The notes beneath the pieces were generated by a model that saw only the letters and a program-made list of their open reading frames with translations, did no database searches and was not told the origin of the DNA. From positions 806,001-870,000 of the forward strand of contig NZ_AP025481.1 in NCBI RefSeq assembly GCF_024347435.1: a stretch of DNA of 64,000 bases, in the 5' to 3' direction. The position numbers were made by a program, and so were the translations under genes. Position 1 is the first letter of the stretch. Each line of letters starts with the position of its first letter. Shown piece after piece: positions 54,848 through 62,302 of this stretch. Source of the stretch: Vibrio cyclitrophicus. GTDB taxonomy: Bacteria > Pseudomonadota > Gammaproteobacteria > Enterobacterales > Vibrionaceae.

Positions 54848-55098
54848 TGAAACACTGTTTATATATCAACGTCTGCAGTTCTAAGTTAGCGCTTTAAGCA
54901 TTCAGATAAATAGTAAATCAACGCCTTATCAATAAGTTGTAAACATATTGTTTTAACTATCAACAATAAAGTTCAATTTACGACCAATACAAGCGCTTAT
55001 GTGAGATATTCATCACAAAATACATTTACAAACGCCAGAAAATTGTTATCATGAAACTTCATATAACTTAATAACAAGAAACATTTTGGCTAGGTAAT

Positions 55099-55341
55099 AT
55101 GCAAAAAACTATGGCTTTCAACTGCTTGAGTAACACGGAAGGAACTGCAGAGATAAGAGGTAAACTTTTATCTGTCGCTAAACACATGGAAGAGTTCGGT
55201 TCAGTAAGTGAGCTAGAGCTATGTAAGATATTTGGAGAGACAATTTGGAATGATGGTGTAGATTATCATTCACATGCTTTTTCATTCAGAATAAATATAC
55301 AAACTGGGGATTGTTCAATCTCTAACTTTAAATATCACTAG
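55099..55341 (+). CDS. Small hypothetical protein, 80 residues
   Basis: The gene begins MQKTMAFNCLSNTEGTAEIRG and is followed at once by a terminator, which supports it being expressed. There is no signal peptide or membrane helix. A helical start and a polar C-terminus (SFRINIQTGDCSISNFKYH) are seen, with three cysteines in all. No similarity recognised. It may be an effector-like or regulatory small protein; the call is from coding appearance and terminator position only. Confidence 0.45.
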   Translation: MQKTMAFNCLSNTEGTAEIRGKLLSVAKHMEEFGSVSELELCKIFGETIWNDGVDYHSHAFSFRINIQTGDCSISNFKYH

Positions 55342-55358
55342 TTTTGCACCTATTATAT

Positions 55359-55392
55359 ACGGAGTACCTTTAACGAGGTGCTCCGTTTTTTA
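55359..55392 (+). terminator. Terminator after the 80-residue protein gene
   Basis: ACGGAGTACCT (55359-55369) pairs with AGGTGCTCCGT (55376-55386) with one wobble, followed by TTTTTTA. Confidence 0.85.
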
Positions 55393-55511
55393 TTGCCCAC
55401 GTGATTTCAGTTCGTAAATGGTCAGCAACGTTAAAGTTTCAATAACAAGACATTTCGTTTTCAGCTCACTTCCACCGCTATGTAAATCTAACCTCTCAGG
55501 TCTATGCAAGC

Positions 55512-55970
55512 TTAATCGGCGTAAATGGGAAGCGGCGCGTTGCCCTTCACTTGCCTTATTGCAAGATGGGTATGTATGTCTTTTACGTTGGAGAGTCGTT
55601 GAAGTTTTCTGGTAAATGCCTCGTAAGCCATGAGGTTTGGACTGACAACTTCTAATAGATAGTCATAAGCACCAGACACCACGTGACAACTTATCACTTC
55701 TTCCATGTCTACAATTGCACCCTCAAATTTATCAATTGAGACTTCTTGATGGTTGTTTAAACTTACTTCAACGAACACACTCATTGCAATACCAACGTGC
55801 TCTCGCGACAAGCTCACACGATAACCATCGATTATTCCTTTTTCTTCTAGTCTTTTGATACGCCTCGCGCACGGCGAAGCCGATAAACCAACCTCATCCG
55901 CCAGTTCAGCCGTCGTTAACCTGCCATCTTTTTGCAGCAACTCAAGAAGGTGTCTATCAATTCTATCCAT
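55512..55970 (-). CDS. Lrp/AsnC-family transcriptional regulator
   Basis: This 152-residue protein has an N-terminal helix-turn-helix (IDRHLLELLQKDGRLTTAELADEVGLSASPCARRIKRLEEKGII) and a C-terminal RAM-type effector domain (about 70-145; VEVSLNNHQEVSIDKFEGAIVDMEEVISCHVVSGAYDYLLEVVSPN). Such regulators usually bind amino acids and act on a divergent neighbour. Here the neighbour is an EamA-type exporter gene 120 bp away, so it probably regulates that transporter. The effector is unknown. Confidence 0.9.
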   Translation of the reverse strand: MDRIDRHLLELLQKDGRLTTAELADEVGLSASPCARRIKRLEEKGIIDGYRVSLSREHVGIAMSVFVEVSLNNHQEVSIDKFEGAIVDMEEVISCHVVSGAYDYLLEVVSPNLMAYEAFTRKLQRLSNVKDIHTHLAIRQVKGNAPLPIYAD

Positions 55971-56089
55971 TGTAAATGCCGATAATTAGCCAAATTCATC
56001 AATAATTACCTACATCTTAGCAGAAATCATCAAACCCAACTAAAATTCGAACGTAATTTGCCAACTAGAGGCACGAACTCTCCTCCATA

Positions 56090-57049
56090 ATGAACCATCA
56101 TCCACTTTCTGTGTTTACTATGAAGCTTGGTTATCTATCTATTACTGTCACTTTGCTCATCTGGGCGAGCTTTTTCCTTTCACTTAAAGGCGGCGCAAAT
56201 TCAGAGCTAACACCAGCAGATATTGCACTGACCCGATTCCTCATTCCGGCATTGGTATTATTACCCTTAGTGTGGAAAGCGCGTTATGCAGTGGCAGCGG
56301 TGCCCAATCATTATTTAGTAGGCATGTTTGTGGGTAGTGGTTTGCCCTACTTACTCGTTGCGGGCACAGCCATGCAATTTGTACCTGTCTCACATGGTAG
56401 TGCTTTGGTTCCAGGTACGCTCCCTTTGTTCGTAACAGGGATTGCGGTGCTCTTTTTTAAGCAACCGCTTAGCCGACACCGTGTCGTTGGTTTAGGTCTT
56501 GTTTTACTCGGGATATTGTTGTTTCTAGGAAATAGCTTAAGCAGCTTCAACTTTGAATACACCAAAGGTCACTTGTTGTTTTTGTGTGGCAGCTTAATGT
56601 GGGCGACTTTTACCATCTCAGCACGTGTTGCCAATCTTAATGCGCTTGTGAGTGCGGGTTTCATTTCATTCTGTTCCATCTTGCTGTTGCTGGTCCTTAT
56701 CCTTACAGGAACCCTCCCTAGCCATTTAATGAGTACACCAATTGCTCAATGGCCAGTCACAGAGCTTGCCGTGCATTCAGCGGTACAAGGCGTTGGTGCA
56801 GGTTTAATCGCGGCTTTCACTTATTTGTATGCTGTAAACACGTTAGGGGCAGAACGTTCAGCAGCATTTGGCAGTGCAACTCCAGCCATAGCAACTTTGT
56901 TGGCGATCCCACTGTTCAACGAGATTCCGGATACCATGACTTGGTTAGCACTTGGTTCAATATGTATCGGTAGCTTGGTCGCGAGCAACATTTTCATGAG
57001 AAACGACCAGTCTATGCAGTATCAACCGCCAAGCCATAGCAAAGCCTGA
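56090..57049 (+). CDS. EamA/DMT-family transporter
   Basis: This 319-residue protein has about ten transmembrane segments in two EamA repeats (about 12-140 and 160-300). Recognisable segments are ITVTLLIWASFFLSLKGG, PADIALTRFLIPALVLLPLVW, GSALVPGTLPLFVTGIAVLFFKQPL and SAAFGSATPAIATLLAIPLFNEIPD. It is likely an exporter of amino acids or related metabolites, as with RhtA/YdcZ relatives. An alternative start is the ATG at 56120. Divergent Lrp-type regulator suggests control by an amino acid. Confidence 0.85.
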   Translation: MNHHPLSVFTMKLGYLSITVTLLIWASFFLSLKGGANSELTPADIALTRFLIPALVLLPLVWKARYAVAAVPNHYLVGMFVGSGLPYLLVAGTAMQFVPVSHGSALVPGTLPLFVTGIAVLFFKQPLSRHRVVGLGLVLLGILLFLGNSLSSFNFEYTKGHLLFLCGSLMWATFTISARVANLNALVSAGFISFCSILLLLVLILTGTLPSHLMSTPIAQWPVTELAVHSAVQGVGAGLIAAFTYLYAVNTLGAERSAAFGSATPAIATLLAIPLFNEIPDTMTWLALGSICIGSLVASNIFMRNDQSMQYQPPSHSKA

Positions 57050-57076
57050 TACTGCGTTCCAACCTAAATACAGTTC

Positions 57077-57137
57077 CCCTAAAAATCAATTTTAGGGCTT
57101 GTATTACACAGATAAGCCTACAAACGTAGGCTTATCT
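57077..57137. terminator. Two hairpins after the EamA gene
   Basis: CCCTAAAA (57077-57084) pairs with TTTTAGGG (57090-57097). AGATAAGCCTAC (57110-57121) pairs with GTAGGCTTATCT (57126-57137) in a 12-bp stem with an AAAC loop. Neither has a good T-run, but together they probably end transcription. Confidence 0.55.
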
Positions 57138-57207
57138 AAAATCTCCTTTTTCTGAGCTCGCTTCTCCATTAAACTGTCCGACCTTTTTGCAGATCCAAGA
57201 GAACACC

Positions 57208-57663
57208 ATGCAACGCGATTACACTTTAACTTGCTTAAACAACATGCCTCGTGAAGAACTAGAAGAATTTAGTTTAAGAATGATTCATCGCCTTGTCCCT
57301 GAAGATGCAATGACGGAATTATTTACGTTTGAGCAGGAAGAAGTGACCAGTGAAGAGCGTATGCAATCAGCAAAATTTGATGCGATGCTTCGAATGACCG
57401 CAATCGCGCTGAGTGAGGTCAACCTTGCATTTAGCGAGTCAGATAACTCACAACAGAACATCGAGCGAATGACCCGTCTACTACTTTGGCACTTTTATGC
57501 GATGTCGTTTAATCTTGAGCAAGCCATCAGCCTTGAAACTCACTGTGAAAAAGTCGAGAAGATTTTATTGAAAGCACCGACAGAAGCGTTTGGTTGGGTG
57601 AAAGAACTAACAGAGCTACTTCACTTCTACGCCAAAGTTAATGACGACAAAGAAAACGCATAG
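57208..57663 (+). CDS. Conserved-looking hypothetical protein, 151 residues
   Basis: The ATG at 57208 has AAGAG upstream, and the open frame's TTG (57187) is less likely. The product is soluble, helical and acidic (REELEEFSLRMIHRLVPEDAMTELFTFEQEEVTSEERMQ; TRLLLWHFYAMSFNLEQAISLETHCEKVEKILLKAP). No signal peptide, membrane helix or known motif. It stands between the EamA gene and the converging histidine kinase gene. No function can be assigned. Confidence 0.55.
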   Translation: MQRDYTLTCLNNMPREELEEFSLRMIHRLVPEDAMTELFTFEQEEVTSEERMQSAKFDAMLRMTAIALSEVNLAFSESDNSQQNIERMTRLLLWHFYAMSFNLEQAISLETHCEKVEKILLKAPTEAFGWVKELTELLHFYAKVNDDKENA

Positions 57664-57696
57664 ACTCGAATATATCTCAACCAAAGGCAGACAGAA

Positions 57697-59070
57697 CTAT
57701 ACCGAAGGCAAGTAAAAACTTTGCTGAAATGAGTTCTCTGCCTTTGTTGTTTCTAACACACTGTGGTGTAGCATCAATATCGACTGAGCGATTTTAGTCC
57801 CAATACCCAACGATCCATTAGGTGCTTCCAACTCAATCTCATTGTGTATAACCACTTTCACCCGTTTTGAATCAGCTTCGAGACCAACATTCATCGATAC
57901 CGCCGTCCCACTTGGGCTATGCCTTAATGCATTATCTAACAAATTCAAGATCAATCTCTCAAGTAGTTCACTGTCACCAACAGCCTTAATCCCATCTGGT
58001 ATCTCAATATTGAGCTGCACATTTCTCTGCAAGTATTGGCTTTGTATTGTCTCTAAGCACTCTCCCATCAACTCATTGATGTCAATTGAAGCATAATGAT
58101 AAGTAGGCACGGGATTATCAAGCTTGGCACTATCTAACAGAGAATGCAGCTGTTGCGATAACTTGTTGCCGTTACGGTAAGCAACATCGATCAGTGGGTC
58201 CGATTGCGGGTTTTGAATCTTCCACGTCTCTAAATAACCAAGCACACTCGAAAGTGGTGTTTTCAAATCGTGACTGAGCTGTAATAAGCTTTGTCTACGA
58301 TGCGAGGATTGGTATTCAAGCTGCAAGAATTGTTGTTGAATGTGTTTCGCCATCAATTGATAAGAGCGTGCTATGGGCACTAATTCTGGTACTTGGTGTG
58401 TGAAATTAGGTTCTAACCTAAAGTCTTGTTCAGCTTGTTGCTGCAATTTATTGGTTACCGCCTCTATTGGGTTCAATAAGCTACGTTTCACTAACAGATA
58501 TGCACCAATTGCAAAGCCCAAGATAGAAACCAGCACAAGCCCTGCTAGCGCGATATATGGCGTATCAACCTGGGAATTAGTAATCACAGTATGGCGATTA
58601 CTTCCAATCACCACGTACAAATAGCCGACAGTCGAGCCCAGCTCTTCAATCGCCGCCACCGAGAATACTTTAGGATAGCTTGGGTTAATCGGGTCTTCAC
58701 CCAAAATGGGATAAACCCCTTCATTTAAAAACTGTTGGATAGGCGCTAGATCGATTTGGCTCGATAATTGGGTACCTTCAGGCGCAGCATGTGTGGTGAT
58801 ATTGCCCTGACTATCAAGAAAATAGATGTCGAAATCCGGACCTATCAACATTAAGGTGTGAAAGATTGATTTGAGCGCTTGAGGATTATAGTCAGTGCCA
58901 ATCATCAGTGGATTATCGTCACGCATATGCACCGCCAGATCTTTATGTAGGCTCTGCTTGGTTCTTTGTTCAATAGTCTCTTTTTGCCAATGATAAGTGT
59001 ACGCAATGACCACACTCACCAGAAGAAACCATAGACTTGTAAACAGTACTAAGCGCGATTTAAAACTCAT
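57697..59070 (-). CDS. Sensor histidine kinase with atypical ATPase domain
   Basis: This 457-residue kinase has TM1 (about 7-24), a periplasmic sensor of ~145 residues, TM2 (about 172-195), HAMP (KRSLLNPIEAVTNKL) and HisKA with H267 in LSHDLKTPLSSVLGYL. The N box is normal (LILNLLDNALRHSPSG), but the usual DxGxG box is replaced by HNEIELEAPNGS and the G2 region reads GIGTKIAQSIL. The catalytic domain is therefore shortened and may bind ATP unusually. It is the last gene after the response regulator and two spondin-domain genes. The signal is unknown. Confidence 0.85.
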   Translation of the reverse strand: MSFKSRLVLFTSLWFLLVSVVIAYTYHWQKETIEQRTKQSLHKDLAVHMRDDNPLMIGTDYNPQALKSIFHTLMLIGPDFDIYFLDSQGNITTHAAPEGTQLSSQIDLAPIQQFLNEGVYPILGEDPINPSYPKVFSVAAIEELGSTVGYLYVVIGSNRHTVITNSQVDTPYIALAGLVLVSILGFAIGAYLLVKRSLLNPIEAVTNKLQQQAEQDFRLEPNFTHQVPELVPIARSYQLMAKHIQQQFLQLEYQSSHRRQSLLQLSHDLKTPLSSVLGYLETWKIQNPQSDPLIDVAYRNGNKLSQQLHSLLDSAKLDNPVPTYHYASIDINELMGECLETIQSQYLQRNVQLNIEIPDGIKAVGDSELLERLILNLLDNALRHSPSGTAVSMNVGLEADSKRVKVVIHNEIELEAPNGSLGIGTKIAQSILMLHHSVLETTKAENSFQQSFYLPSV

Positions 59071-59134
59071 GATTCCTCCTTGTAAACTCTGAATATTCTT
59101 TCTTGTTCGTTAACCTAAACAAGCTTATTGAATG

Positions 59135-59842
59135 TTATGATTTTGACTCAAACTTATACCCGACGCCCCAAACGGTTTTGATAAAATCATCATCGTTATT
59201 AGGCGTGGCAAGTTTGGTTCTCAGGCGGTTAACTGTACTGCACACCGTGTGGTGATAACCGGAATGATGAGTATTCCAAACATAGTCAAGTAGCTCATCT
59301 TTACTGTATACGCGTCCCGGTCGTGTAGCTAAAAAATGAAGTAAGGTAAATTCTGTTGCAGTCAATGGGACATCTTGATTATTAAGTGAAACCTGATGGC
59401 GCTCTGGTTGAATAGTGAGGCCACCAAAGCTCATAACCAATTCTATGGTTGAAGTATCTTGATCTGTTGATTCAGCATGGCTTAAGCGACGGAGTACATT
59501 CCTAACACGAGCTTGAAACTCCAGCACACTAAATGGTTTAGTGATGTAATCATCAACACCAGCTTCTAAACCCGACACCTTGTCTAGTTCCGAGTCTCTT
59601 GCCGTTAGCATCAATACAGATGTCCAGTCCTCTTGTTGGCGCAGCAGGCGACAAAAATCGAGGCCATCACCGTCAGGTAAGCCTCGGTCAAGCACAATCA
59701 AATCAAACTGACCTCCTTTATACAACGCTTGAGCCTTTGCGATCGAATTAGCTCTGACCACATCATGACCTTGAAATTTAAGATGCATCTGCACCAGTTC
59801 TGCCAAGTCATCATCGTCTTCAACCAACAATATGTTTGCCAT
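59135..59842 (-). CDS. OmpR/PhoB-family response regulator
   Basis: From the ATG at 59842 the protein has 235 residues; the open frame extends to 59866. The receiver domain has VEDDDD acidic residues, the phospho-acceptor D52 in LIVLDRGLPDG, and LMLTARD and DDYITKPF (Lys). The output is a winged helix ending TVNRLRTKLATPNNDDDFIKTVWGVGYKFE. It pairs with the kinase encoded next, 64 bp downstream. The likely targets are its own operon, including the spondin-domain genes. Confidence 0.9.
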   Translation of the reverse strand: MANILLVEDDDDLAELVQMHLKFQGHDVVRANSIAKAQALYKGGQFDLIVLDRGLPDGDGLDFCRLLRQQEDWTSVLMLTARDSELDKVSGLEAGVDDYITKPFSVLEFQARVRNVLRRLSHAESTDQDTSTIELVMSFGGLTIQPERHQVSLNNQDVPLTATEFTLLHFLATRPGRVYSKDELLDYVWNTHHSGYHHTVCSTVNRLRTKLATPNNDDDFIKTVWGVGYKFESKS

Positions 59843-59947
59843 CAAATTTACCGCAGCACTATTCATGATCCCTGCTCTATTTGGATTTTGCCCACATAAA
59901 ACTGACCGGAACAGAGCAGGAATTCTTTCATTGCACCTTCAAGTCAA

Positions 59948-60628
59948 TTACTCAGTTCGAGTAATTGTGATTCTTGCGCCTGGGTTAAGGAAACGATGGT
60001 TGCCATTTAGTGCCGACGTCGTCAGGCCATCATCTTGGCTTATAATGCCTGCGTGGAAGCTCACTACATCCGTGTCATTTCTTGTGGTGTTAAAGCCTTC
60101 ACCACCGCCAGCAGGTCCCGGAATGGTTGCAGCAAGCTCGTCGTTCAATTCAGTCCCCGAATCCCAAACATTCATGTTCATAACGAAGGTGTCACCCACG
60201 GCTAATGACTTAAGCGACAAACCGGATTCACCAACAAACGCATCATTGGTGTTAACCAACATTGAAGCCACAGAGAGGTAGTCTTCTTGGTTAGGTTCAA
60301 CACGGATTGAAACAGTGTCGCTTTCACCAGAAAGAATCAAACCATTACCAGAGATGCCTTGATAAACGTTGGCGTCACTGTCACTGAGCGCAATCAACTG
60401 TGCATTGCTACCCCCTTCGGCTAAGTATTCAAGTTCGACCGAGGTACTTTGCCCTACTTCAAATAACTCGAAACTATTATTGTGAGTCAGCACCGCAAGT
60501 GGAGACATAGGTTGATTTGGCGTGAGGTTAGTGACACTTACATCATATCGGTAGTAATCGTCGCCATCGTCCGGACAGCCAGCTAAGACGGCGACAGATG
60601 CAGCGATAAACAAAATTCTAGCTTTCAT
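59948..60628 (-). CDS. Spondin-domain lipoprotein
   Basis: This 226-residue protein has a lipoprotein signal (VAVLAGC, Cys 18) and AAGGGGG before the ATG. The rest is a spondin N-type beta-sandwich: YDVSVTNLTPNQPMSPLAVLTHNNSFELFEVGQ at the start, then LEYLAEGG, TNDAFVGESG and NDELAATIPGPAGGG, and HRFLNPGARITITRTE at the end. In animals this domain is in extracellular-matrix proteins; bacterial copies are little studied. It is anchored in the outer membrane or exposed to the periplasm. It is paralogous to the next gene, with 9 bp between them. Confidence 0.8.
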   Translation of the reverse strand: MKARILFIAASVAVLAGCPDDGDDYYRYDVSVTNLTPNQPMSPLAVLTHNNSFELFEVGQSTSVELEYLAEGGSNAQLIALSDSDANVYQGISGNGLILSGESDTVSIRVEPNQEDYLSVASMLVNTNDAFVGESGLSLKSLAVGDTFVMNMNVWDSGTELNDELAATIPGPAGGGEGFNTTRNDTDVVSFHAGIISQDDGLTTSALNGNHRFLNPGARITITRTE

Positions 60629-60637
60629 AGATCCCCC

Positions 60638-61321
60638 TTACTTCACAACAATAGTGATGGTTGCGACAGGGTTTAACCAACGATGACTACTGCTATCGAG
60701 GTCACTGATACCTCCCGCCGCATCACTATCACCAATGTTACCCGGATGAATATGAACCTTAGCGTTTGACACCGCAGTTTCTACACCAGTACCACCAGCA
60801 CCAAAGGTAATAAATGGAGGGTTTGGCATACTGCCTGCCAATTCATCGTTCGCTTCAGTACCCGCATCATAACCGTTAAGCGTTGCTTTGTAAGTGCCAG
60901 CTTGAGTTGGGATCTTCCAGCTATCTAAACCCACAAAACCATCATTAGTCGGTAATAGCATTGCGCCTAGCGACAGGTAAGCTAAGTTGCCAGTATCAAT
61001 ATCAAATGTCGTTGCAACACCTGGATCAAGAATACCTGTTGCAGGGTTCTCAACCACTACACCACCCGCATTAGCAATTAAGCTAGATAGGCCTGAAATA
61101 GCGCCGCCTTCTGCCATAGCTTCTAATTCCGAAGAAGCCGTTTCACCCGTTCTAAACATGAACAAGCTAGAGTCATGAGCTGCTGCCAAGATAGGCGTAA
61201 AGTAGATCCCTTTCGTGGCATTGGTAACGGTCACCTCAAGCTGTGCCGCCTGAACTTGACTTGTTCCAAGCGCCAACATAGCTGAGCTGATCACTAAGCT
61301 GATTTGAGTGCGTTTATTCAT
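60638..61321 (-). CDS. Secreted spondin-domain protein
   Basis: This 227-residue protein has an ordinary signal peptide (LALGTSQVQA) and a spondin-type domain parallel to the next gene's: LEVTVTNATKGIYFTPILAAAHDSSLFMFRTGE, LEAMAEGG, LLPTNDGFVGLDSW, EANDELAGSMPNPPF and HRWLNPVATITIVVK. It is the first gene of a four-gene operon: this protein, a lipoprotein homologue, a response regulator and a histidine kinase. A lipid-anchored and a free copy in tandem suggest a complex or ligand relay. The biological role is unknown. Confidence 0.8.
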   Translation of the reverse strand: MNKRTQISLVISSAMLALGTSQVQAAQLEVTVTNATKGIYFTPILAAAHDSSLFMFRTGETASSELEAMAEGGAISGLSSLIANAGGVVVENPATGILDPGVATTFDIDTGNLAYLSLGAMLLPTNDGFVGLDSWKIPTQAGTYKATLNGYDAGTEANDELAGSMPNPPFITFGAGGTGVETAVSNAKVHIHPGNIGDSDAAGGISDLDSSSHRWLNPVATITIVVK

Positions 61322-61604
61322 TTTGATTCCATCCTTTATCGAGTCCTATCGTTGCCAACAAAACGAATAACAGCCAGATACCGTTACCTTTGCCAGAACG
61401 AACTGTGGTGTTGTTAACTCTAAGAATGACGTTCAAATCTATCAGCAACTTCATTGAATTCTCATAAAACTATCACAAGTTTCTTCAAACTTCTTACTAT
61501 GCAGAAAGACAGGCATAAGAGACTGATATATATAGAAACTCTCGTTATAAAAATGAGAATTACACAAGGAGTCATGCTTCAAGAATAGCGCAGACCAAAC
61601 GCAA
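61322..61604. other. Promoter region of the spondin/two-component operon
   Basis: About 280 bp without a gene lie between the spondin operon and the terminator of the yggL-like gene. I saw no clear operator; CTC/GAG repeats near 61541-61560 are too short to rely on. Confidence 0.4.
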
Positions 61605-61636
61605 AAAGGCCCAGTCGATATACCGACTGGGCCTTT
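61605..61636 (-). terminator. Terminator of the yggL-like gene
   Basis: GGCCCAGTCG (61608-61617) pairs with CGACTGGGCC (61624-61633); the minus strand continues TTTTTGCG. Confidence 0.88.
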
Positions 61637-61706
61637 CTGTGATGTACAAAGCTTCTCTCAGGAAAGCTCTATTCGCTTCCAACTGAGCTCGCCGAACAAC
61701 ACCACT

Positions 61707-62048
61707 TTAGAATGCGTAGTTTGCGTCAACAAGTTCGCTTACTTCAACTTTGCTTACTTCTGCGCGAGCTTCAAGCCACTGCGCTACTTGCAGTTGCTCT
61801 GCTTCTGTCACTGAACGGTAGCGCTCAATAGAACATAAGAAACCTTCGAACAGCTCTAAACCACCGCCACCAAAGCAAAGGCCAATGCTATCAATGAAAT
61901 CGATAAATTCATCGATGAACACATCGTATTGGTCAAAATCAGCAATCGAAGTCGTGCAGCTTACTTCAAAACCTAAAATAGCGAACTCACCTAGGTATAA
62001 CTTCTTGCGTAGGCGACGATTTTTGTTTTCGATTTTATCTAATTTCAT
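61707..62048 (-). CDS. YggL-family (DUF469) 50S ribosome-associated protein
   Basis: This 113-residue protein begins MKLDKIENKNRRLRKKLYLGEFAILGFEVSC, the conserved YggL start, and continues DEFIDFIDSIGLCFGGGGLELFEGFLCS and a final helix. The family is reported to bind the large ribosomal subunit. The yggL gene of E. coli lies near mutY/trmB, which is not the case here. Monocistronic with its own terminator. Confidence 0.85.
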   Translation of the reverse strand: MKLDKIENKNRRLRKKLYLGEFAILGFEVSCTTSIADFDQYDVFIDEFIDFIDSIGLCFGGGGLELFEGFLCSIERYRSVTEAEQLQVAQWLEARAEVSKVEVSELVDANYAF

Positions 62049-62183
62049 AACTGTCTCTCTTTTCGTTTAATAGAGCATTTATACACAGTTCCTAGCTAAT
62101 CCCCAAGAGTTTTGTATTACACAATAGCCTTAACGGCAAAAATCGTGCTACAGAAACAAAACCTTAATCAAAACTATAAAAAC

Positions 62184-62201
62184 TTGTCACTTAACTGCTT
62201 C
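62184..62201 (+). promoter_or_regulatory. Possible Pho box upstream of the PhoX gene
   Basis: TTGTCACTTAACTGCTTC resembles the PhoB direct-repeat site (CTGTCAT-N4-CTGTCAT); the first half is good and the second only three of seven. It lies about 100 bp before the ATG at 62303. Confidence 0.35.
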
Positions 62202-62302
62202 ACGATTGGTCACACATTGACCCAAGTTATTAACTCATTCGTTGATAGCTGGGTTACTCATGAATAACAAACAATAAAGTCAGCCAACAGGAAGCAGTAG
62301 CG

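Noticed and set aside
54848..55098. Possible integron attC/VCR-like sequence in an AT-rich gap
   Set aside because: GCGCTTTAAGCA and AACGCC fragments recall attC arms, but I could not find a paired RYYYAAC/GTTRRRY structure or neighbouring cassettes.
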